Source of the DNA: Myxococcales bacterium
GTDB lineage: Bacteria > Myxococcota_A > Polyangia > Polyangiales > Polyangiaceae
Length of the DNA: 7,432 nt
Direction of reading: 5' to 3'
Assembly: GCA_013298325.1 (NCBI GenBank)
Contig: JAAFHJ010000233.1
Coordinates: 1 to 7,432 of the forward strand
Position 1 is the first letter of the stretch; every line of letters starts with the position of its first letter. Under the pieces are notes generated by a model, which was not told where the DNA came from, ran no database searches, and worked only from the letters and a program-made list of their open reading frames with translations. Shown piece after piece: positions 1-6,225 of the stretch. Made by a program: the position numbers and the translations under genes.

Positions 1-148
1 GCAGTACATTTGTGAATTCGAGGAGCCGGGCTACGTGCATGATGCACGCGGCTCAAGGTACGGCAGAACATCGATCTGTAACCAAGGCTCCCGGGCCAAA
101 GTGTAATCAGAGGACCGGTCCTTCAGGGGTGCCCCACCGACGGAAATC
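1..148. other. Unassigned left edge, no confident gene
   Basis: By hand count the first 120 bases are about 56% G+C (67 of 120), clearly lower than the coding regions that follow. One plus-strand frame is open from the window edge (codons from position 2) to a TAA at 104-106. It would encode a 34-residue C-terminal tail with two cysteines, which I do not recognise. It could be the end of an upstream gene, but its length is not statistically meaningful and its third positions are less GC-biased than in real genes here. A dyad at 23-54 lies inside it. I treat the stretch as probably intergenic. Confidence 0.4.
23..54. repeat. Interrupted palindrome (7-bp core dyad plus 6-bp outer arms)
   Basis: CGTGCAT (34-40) and ATGCACG (42-48) are perfect inverted arms around a single base. 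They are enclosed by GAGCCG (23-28) and CGGCTC (49-54), with a 5-nt one-sided bulge at 29-33. As RNA this could fold into a 13-bp bulged hairpin, although a 1-nt loop would need the central pairs to open. As DNA it looks like an operator dyad. No T-run follows, so an intrinsic terminator is not supported. Confidence 0.5.
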
Positions 149-358
149 GCTTCACGCGCGGTGAAAGTGGCTTCACGCGCGGTGAAAGTGCCTTCCCGCG
201 CGCTGCGGGAGCTTCACGCGGCGGAAATAGGGGCAATTCGGGCCGAAGGAAGGCCTTCGCAGCGCGCGTGAAACGTATTTCCTCGAAAATGGAGGCTTCG
301 CGGCGGCGCGGGAAGGCACTTTCACGGCAAACGAAGCCAAAACGGCGCGCGTGAAGCG
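148..358. repeat. MITE-like palindromic element with 13-bp terminal inverted repeats
   Basis: The 211-bp stretch begins with CGCTTCACGCGCG (148-160) and ends with its exact reverse complement (346-358). A second perfect inverted pair of 20 bp lies inside it, at 182-201 and 306-325. The two halves therefore resemble each other in inverted orientation, with the right half carrying about 20 extra bases between the shared blocks. The hexamer CGGAAA occurs at both edges (141-146 and 357-362, the latter overlapping the repeat end) and internally at 222-227; it might be a target duplication or just part of the repeat. No transposase is encoded. Such architecture fits a non-autonomous mobile element or a REP/BIME-type intergenic repeat. 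Whether it is repeated elsewhere in the genome is unknown. Confidence 0.55.
149..230. repeat. Four tandem ~21-bp hairpin units
   Basis: Two perfect 21-bp copies (149-169 and 170-190) are followed by a diverged copy (191-210) and a shorter degenerate one (211-230). Each perfect copy contains TTCAC-GCGCG-GTGAA, a 5-bp stem with a 5-nt loop. In the third copy the stem has changed on both sides to TCCCGC (194-199) and GCGGGA (205-210), so pairing is kept although the bases differ. The fourth copy keeps the left arm but pairs poorly. Paired changes suggest that the fold, rather than the primary sequence, is what is maintained, though one example is weak evidence. Confidence 0.6.
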
Positions 359-452
359 GAAAACGGGCGTTTTGCCGCGAATTCCAGATTCTCGCCGACC
401 CTCGCCAAATGGCGGATGGTCGTCACGCGCCATTCGCGTAGTTTTGCCGGCG
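357..452 (+). promoter_or_regulatory. Presumed 5' region of the catalase-like gene, with two dyads
   Basis: A stem of CGG+AAAACG (357-365) and CGTTTT+G+CCG (368-377), with a 2-nt loop and one bulged base, abuts the palindromic element. Downstream is CGCCA-AA-TGGCG (403-414), whose half-site recurs as CGCCAT at 428-433. It lies about 40 nt upstream of the ATG, a plausible place for a repressor site. I cannot identify a clear -35/-10 pair or a strong Shine-Dalgarno sequence. The frame of the downstream gene happens to stay open back to 351, but that extension overlaps the palindromic element and is not needed for the protein. Confidence 0.3.
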
Positions 453-1775
453 ATGCACCCCGCCACGCGCCGCTGGTCCCTCCGTTTCTCCGCCCTCGCG
501 ATTCTTTCGGTCGCCGCCTGTTCGGCCCCCGCCGAAGAGTCGACAGAGAACGGCGCCGACGACCTCTCCCTCTCGAACCTGGTGAAGCTCGCCCGCGGCA
601 CCATCGACCGGACCGTCGTCGACCCGGCAAACCCGTGGGCCCAGAAGAAGCTCGCCATCGGCGAAGAGAACCGCCTCCCGAACGAAGCGGCCGAGTTTGC
701 GACCTTCGCCAAGCTCGTCAACCGTATCCAGGCGAATTCCCAGGCAGAACTGAAGGCGAAAGCCCCCTTCCGCGCCTTCCACGCCAAGCCCCACGCCTGC
801 GTCCGCGGTACGGCCACCCTCGACAACCGCGCCCTCCCGGCCTCGGCGCGCGTCGGCCTCTTCGCGACGAACGCCTCCTACCCGACCTGGGCCCGCTTCT
901 CCGGGGGCGTCAGCACGCCGCAGCCGGACAAGAAGCTGGATATTCACGGACTTGCGCTCAAGTTCGTCGGCGTGCCCGGCGCCCGCATCCTCACGCAGCC
1001 TGGCGACGACACCGCCACCACCCAAGACTTCCTCTTCACCGACCAGAGCGTCGCCCCGGCCTCCGATGCCCGCCACATGATGGCGTTTGCGGAAGCGTCG
1101 CTCGGCGTCGCCGACAACAATTCAATCCTCGGAAAGTTCGAGAACCTCGCCGCCGTCGGCGCCTTTCTTACCCGCGACGAGAACGTGCGAATCGTCGATT
1201 TTCTCGTCAATCGCGCTTTGCCGAAGACCCGCTCGACGGGGAGCCTCCTTGGCGACACCTTCTACAGCGGCGCGCCGATGGCGCTCGGCCTCGAAGCGGG
1301 CGACGTGAACACGGCGAAAGCGAAGGGGGCCTTCAAACTCATCGCAAAGACGGGCGTTCTTCGGAATGGCGTCTGCTCGGCGATGCCGACGAGCCCGAAT
1401 ACGAAAGACGACGCCTTCCTCCACAACGACCTCGTGAAGCGCTTCGGCGCCGAGACGGTCTGCATCGATCTCTCCATTCAGATTCAGCAGGATCCGAACC
1501 GGGAAGTGCTGGAAGACGTCTCCGTCGAGTGGCGAAATGCGGCCATCTCCGTCGGGCGAATCACCTTTGAGTCGCGCAAGCTTGGTGAGGTCGCCGCCGA
1601 CGCCGAGCAGGCGACCTGCGACGCGTTCTCCTTCTTCCCCTGGCACACGATCGCCGACCATCGCCCGCTTGGGAACGCCATGCGCGCCCGCCGCGTCGCC
1701 ATGCCTTCGAGCGCTGGCTACCGGGACGCGACGACGCCGGAACCGACCGCCACCGCGCCGACGGGCGGCCGCTGA
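453..1775 (+). CDS. Catalase-family (y4iL-like) heme-type lipoprotein
   Basis: This 440-residue protein resembles the y4iL-like branch of the catalase superfamily, a poorly characterised group of presumed heme proteins. The ATG at 453 is chosen because it gives a lipoprotein signal peptide: Arg-rich start, hydrophobic 13-22 and a lipobox VAAC with the acylated Cys23. Ser follows the Cys, which favours the outer membrane. Catalase-like features are RAFHAK (107-112, distal histidine probably His110), a WARFSGG block (146-152), TTQDFLF (189-195) and the family's C-terminal FFPWHTIADHRPLG (394-407). Where I recall relatives having RRxVY near the end, this protein reads RRVAM, so the expected proximal tyrosine seems to be Met417; Tyr423 lies six residues on. 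Peroxide or lipid-peroxide chemistry is possible but unproven. A regulator-like gene follows 23 nt downstream on the same strand. The tail after 426 is Thr/Pro/Ala-rich. Confidence 0.85.
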   Translation: MHPATRRWSLRFSALAILSVAACSAPAEESTENGADDLSLSNLVKLARGTIDRTVVDPANPWAQKKLAIGEENRLPNEAAEFATFAKLVNRIQANSQAELKAKAPFRAFHAKPHACVRGTATLDNRALPASARVGLFATNASYPTWARFSGGVSTPQPDKKLDIHGLALKFVGVPGARILTQPGDDTATTQDFLFTDQSVAPASDARHMMAFAEASLGVADNNSILGKFENLAAVGAFLTRDENVRIVDFLVNRALPKTRSTGSLLGDTFYSGAPMALGLEAGDVNTAKAKGAFKLIAKTGVLRNGVCSAMPTSPNTKDDAFLHNDLVKRFGAETVCIDLSIQIQQDPNREVLEDVSVEWRNAAISVGRITFESRKLGEVAADAEQATCDAFSFFPWHTIADHRPLGNAMRARRVAMPSSAGYRDATTPEPTATAPTGGR

Positions 1776-1798
1776 AAGGGGCCCCCCTGAACGGACCG

Positions 1799-3340
1799 AT
1801 GACGGACCCGGACGCGTTGGCATCGAACTCCGCGCCGTCTCCCGCTTCGCGGACGGACGCGTTGGAGGCGCTGGCGGCGCTCAGTCTCGCCATCGATTTG
1901 GCGAATGGCGCCCCGGAAGGGACGGCGCTCCGGGGGACGCTCGTCGCCCTTGAACTCGCGGAAGACCTTGGATTGTCTCGCGAAGTCTCGGGGGCGACCG
2001 CCTTTGCCGCCCTCTTCCGCTACCTCGGCTGCACCTCCTACGCCTTCGAAGAGGCCCGCGCCCTCGGCGACGAGCACGAAGCGGCCCGGATCCTCGCCCC
2101 CCTCGACAAGGCGGACGCCGTCGGGATCGCGCGGGCGATCGCCACGTCGCTAGGCGCCAAAGATCCCTGGCAGGCCCGCGTAGCGCGTGGAATTTCGCTG
2201 GCGGTCCATGGCGAGGCCTTCCGCAGCGGCTACGAGGCGAGCCATTGCGAGGCGGCGGTGCTGCTTGCGGAGCGTCTCGGGGCGTCGCCCGCGGTCTGCG
2301 AGGCGCTCGCGGCGCTCCACGAGCGCTGGGACGGGACCGGCGGGCCGGGCAAGCTCCGCGGCGAAGCGCTGCCGCTCGTCACGCGCATCGTCCAAGTTGC
2401 CCGAGAAGTAACTGTACTTACCGCGGTTTCCTCTGCTCCACCGGCCCGCGCTGACGTCCTTCGCCTGCTCGACGCGCGGGCGGGCGGGCAGCTCGATCCG
2501 GCGCTCGTCGCCCACGTCCGCGGCGACGGCGCGGCGCGGCTCGTGGCGGCGCTGACGGTGGAGCCCCTCTGGGAGACGCTCGTGCCGCGCCTTGCCGAGC
2601 TCGCCGGCGCGTGGCTGATGCCGCGTCCCGGGGAGATCGCGGAGGTGTTTGCCGACTTTGCCGACGCCAAATGTCCGATCTTCCTCGGGCATTCGCGGGC
2701 CGTCGCCGCCCTTGTCGCGCGCGCACGGCCCGAGGACGCCACGCTTCAGCGGGCCGCGCTCCTCCACGATCTCGGCCGCGTCGCGATCCCCAATCGCATT
2801 TGGATGACGCCGGGGCCGCTGGATCGCATCGCCCGAAGCCGCGTCGACCTCCACGCCGCCATCGGCGCGCGGCTCCTCGCCCACGAGGGGATCTCCGATC
2901 GGTCGGTCGCGCGGCGGATCGGCGCCCATCACGGCGGCGGCGGCGGCGCCGATGCGGGGATCGAGATCCTTCAAGTGGCTGATATTGCAGTCGCTCTTGG
3001 GGAGGCACGCCCCCAACGCCCGGCGTTTACCGACGCGGCCCGCATCGATTTCCTCCGGAGTGGCGCCCGTGACGGCACCCTCCCGGCCGCCGCCGTCGCG
3101 ACGCTCGTTCCGCTGCTCGCCGGCGGATCGCGCCCGCCGCCCGCCATCCTGACCCCCCAGGAACGGACCGTCCTCGCCCTTGTCGCCCGGGGCCTCTCGA
3201 ACAAAGAAGTGGCAAATTCACTGGGAATATCGGCGCGTACCGTGCAGTCGCACACGATCCATGCCTACGACAAACTCGGCATTCGCACCCGCGCCGGCGC
3301 CGCCTTGCGCGCGATGGAACTCGGCCTGCTCACACCGTGA
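1799..3340 (+). CDS. Tandem degenerate HD-GYP-like protein with C-terminal LuxR-type HTH
   Basis: This 513-residue cytoplasmic protein fuses two HD-phosphohydrolase-like halves (about 40-210 and 280-415) to a LuxR/FixJ-type helix-turn-helix (about 450-513, with LTPQERTVLALVARGLSNKE and recognition-helix region ISARTVQSH). In the second half the metal-binding set looks intact: His298, His323-Asp324 in LLHDLGRVAIPN, His352, His377-His378 and Asp395. The GYP loop, however, is replaced by a glycine run and is about 11 residues short. In the first half the HD pair has become Arg74-Tyr75 and the last aspartate Arg202, yet a GYP-like loop (WDGTGGP, 177-183) remains. HD-GYP proteins hydrolyse cyclic di-GMP; this one may be a phosphodiesterase, another phosphohydrolase, or a ligand-sensing transcription factor. 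No receiver or membrane segment is seen. It may share a transcript with the catalase-like gene 23 nt upstream. The only weak point is the start, because no good ribosome-binding site precedes the ATG. Confidence 0.85.
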   Translation: MTDPDALASNSAPSPASRTDALEALAALSLAIDLANGAPEGTALRGTLVALELAEDLGLSREVSGATAFAALFRYLGCTSYAFEEARALGDEHEAARILAPLDKADAVGIARAIATSLGAKDPWQARVARGISLAVHGEAFRSGYEASHCEAAVLLAERLGASPAVCEALAALHERWDGTGGPGKLRGEALPLVTRIVQVAREVTVLTAVSSAPPARADVLRLLDARAGGQLDPALVAHVRGDGAARLVAALTVEPLWETLVPRLAELAGAWLMPRPGEIAEVFADFADAKCPIFLGHSRAVAALVARARPEDATLQRAALLHDLGRVAIPNRIWMTPGPLDRIARSRVDLHAAIGARLLAHEGISDRSVARRIGAHHGGGGGADAGIEILQVADIAVALGEARPQRPAFTDAARIDFLRSGARDGTLPAAAVATLVPLLAGGSRPPPAILTPQERTVLALVARGLSNKEVANSLGISARTVQSHTIHAYDKLGIRTRAGAALRAMELGLLTP

Positions 3341-3370
3341 ACACGCCGTGAACGCGCCGAAGAACGCGAA

Positions 3371-4003
3371 CTACTGCTGTTTTTTCCAGAGTTCGAGACG
3401 ACCGTAGCGCCAGCGCTCCTCCACGACCTTCACGTAGTCGGCCGGTCGCCGCCCGCCGAACCCGTGATAGATCGCGACGTGGGTTCCCGGTGCCGCTTGC
3501 TCCAAGAGCGCCTCCGTTGCAGCGACGTCTTCGAGGTAGCGATCGATGGAGAGCGGCACCGTTTCGTCGATGTGATCCTTGGGGCCGCGCACGTTCTCCT
3601 CAAAGGGATTGAAGAGATAAATCCCGTCAAACTCGCGGAGATCGACGCTCGAGAGATCCCCTTCCCGAAACTCGACCGACCGTAACTTGAGCGTTTGAGC
3701 TGCCTCGCGAGCGATCTGCACGAGGCGAGGGCGCTGCTCAATTCCTACATACGTTCCGCCGACTCCGGCGGCACCCACCAAGCAAAACTTTCCGACGCCG
3801 GCGCCAATATCGAGGATTTTTCTCCCGTCGGCCCCGCCAAGAAGTTCCGCGGCACGCATCGCGACTTCGATCGGCGTCCAGAACTTGGAAGAGATCGCGG
3901 CGACCTCCGACGGATAAAGCGCATCAAACTCGGCATCCCCGAGCGTCCCCGCCTGGAGCCGGTAGGTGAGCTCCCCCCGAACCGGAAACGGGGGACGATT
4001 CAC
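3371..4003 (-). CDS. Class I SAM-dependent methyltransferase
   Basis: This 210-residue protein has the Rossmann-fold methyltransferase signature. Motif I is ILDIGAGVGK (63-72), an acidic residue ends strand 2 (Glu89 in YVGIEQ), Asp116 sits in EGDL, and FNPFEEN (131-137) is in the motif IV position. A short helical N-terminal segment precedes the fold; no signal or membrane segment is present. The substrate is unknown: the compact size and lack of an RNA-binding domain favour a small molecule or protein, but this is weak. It starts with GTG overlapping the ligase stop codon upstream, so it is the last gene of the minus-strand operon. Its G+C is lower than that of the ligase (about 60% over four sampled 60-base blocks against about 77% over three). 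It converges on the HD/LuxR gene with 30 nt between the stops and no clear terminator. Confidence 0.85.
   Translation of the reverse strand: MNRPPFPVRGELTYRLQAGTLGDAEFDALYPSEVAAISSKFWTPIEVAMRAAELLGGADGRKILDIGAGVGKFCLVGAAGVGGTYVGIEQRPRLVQIAREAAQTLKLRSVEFREGDLSSVDLREFDGIYLFNPFEENVRGPKDHIDETVPLSIDRYLEDVAATEALLEQAAPGTHVAIYHGFGGRRPADYVKVVEERWRYGRLELWKKQQ
4000..4003 (-). promoter_or_regulatory. GTGA stop-start overlap (translational coupling)
   Basis: On the minus strand, G-T-G (4003-4001) starts the methyltransferase and T-G-A (4002-4000) ends the Mur ligase. A GGGGA sequence lies 7-11 nt upstream of the GTG, inside the last ligase codons, and could serve as the ribosome-binding site. This arrangement supports the GTG as the true start and implies coupled translation. 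Confidence 0.7.
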
Positions 4004-5355
4004 GCGGTCCCCAACAATTGCAGTTTCTGCAAGGCGTCTAACGCGAGTTCGCGGTCGCTCTGGGCGACGACCGCCCCGCCGATCGTCTGCGTCGTCTCAT
4101 GCCCCTTGCCAGCGAGGATCACGATGCCGCCGCCGTCGCCGGAACAGAGCAGAATCGCTTGAAAAATCGCCTCGCTGCGGTCCAGGCAGACCGTCGTTGC
4201 GCGAGCGTCTGAGCCCGTCCCGATCCCTGCGGCGATGGCGTCGACGATCGCTTGGGGGTCTTCGTCACGGGGGTTGTCGTTCGTGAGCACGATCCGGTCG
4301 GCGCCCCGCGCGGCCGCTCCGAGCGCCGGTCGCTTCGCGGCATCGCGATTGCCGCCGGCGCCAAAGACGACGGTCACCGGCCCGTGCGCATCGGCATTCC
4401 TGCGCGCCGTTTCCTCACCGCCTACGGCGGTTCCGGGCGGACGCGCAGCTGTCAGAGCATGCGCGGTTGCGATCGTCCGCGCGAGGGCATCCGGCGTGTG
4501 CGCGTAGTCGACGACGACGGTCACCGGCGCTCCGCGGGCCGATGCGCGGGCCGAGTGCACGACTTCGAAGCGCCCCGGTGGCGGCTCGGCGGCGGCGATC
4601 GCAGCGGCGGCGGTGGCCCCATCGATGCCTAGGGCGATCGCGCCCGCCAGCGCGGCAAGGGCGTTTTCCGCATAGATTTCGCCGATCGCGCGGAGCCGAA
4701 GCTCACGCGGGAGACCGGACGCCCTCACAAACGGGGTCTCGGCGAGCGTGACCGTCGTCCCGGCGAGGGAGACGGTGACGTCGGTCGCCCGGAGATCGAT
4801 GTCGCCAAGCACCGACGGAGCTTCTCCGGCGGCTCCGCGGCTCGCCACCCCGTAGGTCCGGAGGGGCACCCCGGGTGGGAGGATCTCGCCGAGCAACGCC
4901 GACGCCGGATCAAAGGCGTTGAGCACCGCCGTTCCACCGGGGGGGAGCGCCACGAACAATTGAGCTTTGCTCGCGAGGTAGTTCTCGAAGGTCTGATGGG
5001 CGTCGAGATGGTCATGGGAGAGATTGGTGAACACACCGACGCGCATCGGCCACGCCTGCGCGAAGCCGAGCCGCAGCGCCTCACTCGTGCATTCCAGAGC
5101 AGCAAAACGCCCACCGCGCGCGTGGGTTTTCGCGAGCACTTCCAAAAATGCGAAATAATCGAGGGGGATGCCGGCCGGCTCTTCATCGACATACGCGCCG
5201 ACGGTCGTCACCCGCGCCACCGGCCCCACGCCCGCCTGCAGCGCAGCGGCGAGCCAGCGCGTGGTGCTCGTCTTGCCGTTGGTTCCGGTCACCCCCGCAG
5301 AAGCGATCGAGAAAGCCCACGGAGGCGGCGGCGGGAAGGGGGAATGACCACCCAT
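4000..5355 (-). CDS. MurE-like Mur ligase lacking the N-terminal UDP-MurNAc-binding domain
   Basis: This 451-residue protein matches the central (ATPase) and C-terminal domains of MurE, which adds the third amino acid to UDP-MurNAc-L-Ala-D-Glu. Visible features are the P-loop GTNGKT (24-29), NLSHDHLD (111-118), the lysine normally carbamylated (Lys130), DYAHTPD (283-289), GGNRDAAKRP (333-342), DNPR (360-363, linked to meso-diaminopimelate in E. coli MurE) and GKGHE (416-420). MurE proteins normally carry about 90-100 residues before the P-loop; here there are 23, so domain 1 is absent. The TTP acceptor motif before the second block is missing and SSHxL reads TSEAL. Residues 301-326 form an insertion. 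The ATG at 5355 lies 4 nt after the preceding stop; the frame remains open further upstream, but that part only overlaps the lipoprotein gene and looks non-protein-like. Amide ligation to a different acceptor is the likely role; the true cell-wall MurE is probably elsewhere. Confidence 0.85.
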   Translation of the reverse strand: MGGHSPFPPPPPWAFSIASAGVTGTNGKTSTTRWLAAALQAGVGPVARVTTVGAYVDEEPAGIPLDYFAFLEVLAKTHARGGRFAALECTSEALRLGFAQAWPMRVGVFTNLSHDHLDAHQTFENYLASKAQLFVALPPGGTAVLNAFDPASALLGEILPPGVPLRTYGVASRGAAGEAPSVLGDIDLRATDVTVSLAGTTVTLAETPFVRASGLPRELRLRAIGEIYAENALAALAGAIALGIDGATAAAAIAAAEPPPGRFEVVHSARASARGAPVTVVVDYAHTPDALARTIATAHALTAARPPGTAVGGEETARRNADAHGPVTVVFGAGGNRDAAKRPALGAAARGADRIVLTNDNPRDEDPQAIVDAIAAGIGTGSDARATTVCLDRSEAIFQAILLCSGDGGGIVILAGKGHETTQTIGGAVVAQSDRELALDALQKLQLLGTA

Positions 5356-5359
5356 GGAA

Positions 5360-6121
5360 TCACGGATTGGTGAGCGACCAGGAGAGACCATAGAGGCAGC
5401 TTGCTGTGCCGCAGCTCTCGGCGATGCAGGACAGGGTGCTCGTACGCTGCCCGGTGCCCACTGCCGAGGCGACCCGCAGGCAATCGGCCTTCGAGAACTT
5501 CGCCTTTTTCCCGCCGCACGCAGCGATCGCGGCGTCGCATTTCGGGGCGAGGGTGGCGTCGACGCAGGCGTTTGCCGTCGCGCCGTAGGCACATTTGGCG
5601 GTGAGATCGAAGTCGCAGACGGCCCGAGTGCCGCTCGTCGCGAGGACGCAGGCGATCGCTTTCTGGGCGACCCGCGGCTGGAGCGTCGTCGCGAAGTGCT
5701 CGCATTCACTCTTGGTATCGGCGAAGCTCTCGCAGTGGGGGCCTGGCGGCGCCTTGAGCGTCGTGCAATCGCCGACGACGCCAGTCAGGACCGGGCAGCT
5801 GGTTGCGGCGGTCGGCAAAGCAACGACCGGCGGCGGGGGCACGAACGGGTGCTCGTTGATGGGCGCCCCGCCGAAGTCGCCGAGACCGCCGACGCGGCCA
5901 TAGTCAGGGCCGGCGTTCGCGTGCGCCTCGGCAGTCGCCGCGGGGGGCGGCTGCGCGCCTGGAATCGACACCTGCTCCTCGGCCGGTTCCTTGTGCGCAC
6001 TCTCGACGCCGCCCGCGGGGCCTCCGCAGCCGTTCGCTGCCGCAAGCGCCGCTGTTATAAGCAGAAATTGGGCGCGGTCGATGACGGGGTGCGCAGCGCG
6101 GGGGGCGTTTTCCGGTTCCAC
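5360..6121 (-). CDS. Cysteine-rich lipoprotein, function unknown
   Basis: This predicted 253-residue protein starts at a GTG with AGGA nine bases upstream. A hydrophobic stretch (about 18-30) ends in ANGC, a slightly unusual lipobox with Cys32 as acylation site. A Pro/Ala/Gly-rich linker (about 33-107) follows. The C-terminal domain (108-253) has 14 cysteines at intervals of mostly about 5-18 residues: 109, 119, 130, 140, 158, 169, 177, 186, 195, 202, 214, 232, 237 and 242. The even number and exported location suggest up to seven disulfides, but no CxxC or CxxCH motif is present, so neither heme c nor a thioredoxin fold is indicated. I recognise no family. It leads the operon with the Mur ligase (4 nt gap) and methyltransferase. 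The frame stays open upstream to 6349, but that part overlaps the divergent gene and has no signal peptide at its start. Confidence 0.75.
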   Translation of the reverse strand: MEPENAPRAAHPVIDRAQFLLITAALAAANGCGGPAGGVESAHKEPAEEQVSIPGAQPPPAATAEAHANAGPDYGRVGGLGDFGGAPINEHPFVPPPPVVALPTAATSCPVLTGVVGDCTTLKAPPGPHCESFADTKSECEHFATTLQPRVAQKAIACVLATSGTRAVCDFDLTAKCAYGATANACVDATLAPKCDAAIAACGGKKAKFSKADCLRVASAVGTGQRTSTLSCIAESCGTASCLYGLSWSLTNP

Positions 6122-6225
6122 GGCGCGGTATCCTACACCGACTCCTCGCCGCCCATCGAGGAACGAGCGTCGCCGCGATTTTCTCCCCCAATCGCCGCGT
6201 GCCCCAGCATAGGCTGCGCGCCGCC
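6122..6225. promoter_or_regulatory. Divergent intergenic region between lipoprotein operon and deoC
   Basis: This 104-nt gap must hold the promoters for both directions unless transcription enters from further away. I see no convincing -35/-10 pair; a TAGGCT (6211-6216) on the plus strand is only a weak -10 candidate. The rest shows no strong palindrome. The short shared space means the two units could be co-regulated by one factor. Confidence 0.45.
6131..6134 (-). promoter_or_regulatory. Ribosome-binding site for the cysteine-rich lipoprotein
   Basis: On the minus strand AGGA is separated by nine bases from the GTG at 6121. This supports the GTG as the start, since no ATG is available between it and the signal peptide. 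A GAGGAG lies further up (6147-6142), about 20 nt away and too distant for that start. Confidence 0.55.

Noticed and set aside
148..358. CRISPR array
   Set aside because: Only two identical units directly abut without spacers, and the remainder is inverted rather than direct repetition.
351..452. N-terminal extension of the catalase-like gene from a GTG at 351
   Set aside because: It would bury the signal peptide and lipobox 34 residues inside the protein and overlaps the palindromic element.
173..826. Long open frame on the minus strand across the palindromic element and the start of the catalase-like gene
   Set aside because: It is Arg/Ser/Ala-rich, matches no family and runs opposite a gene with clear motifs; typical antisense openness of GC-rich DNA.
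1122..1823. Minus-strand open frame of 233 codons opposite the catalase-like gene
   Set aside because: Low-complexity Arg/Gly-rich product without motifs, fully antisense to a well-supported gene.
2150..3016. Minus-strand open frame of 288 codons opposite the HD/LuxR gene
   Set aside because: No recognisable domain; the plus-strand frame carries HD and HTH motifs throughout the same region.
3341..3386. Possible terminator between the convergent genes, because a T6 run occurs at about 3380
   Set aside because: The T-run encodes the Lys-Lys end of the methyltransferase on the other strand and only a weak 4-bp CGCG stem precedes it.
5356..5709. Upstream in-frame extension of the Mur ligase that might supply the missing domain 1
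   Set aside because: The extension is Ser/Arg/Pro-rich, has no MurE domain 1 similarity and is the shifted-frame reading of the lipoprotein gene.
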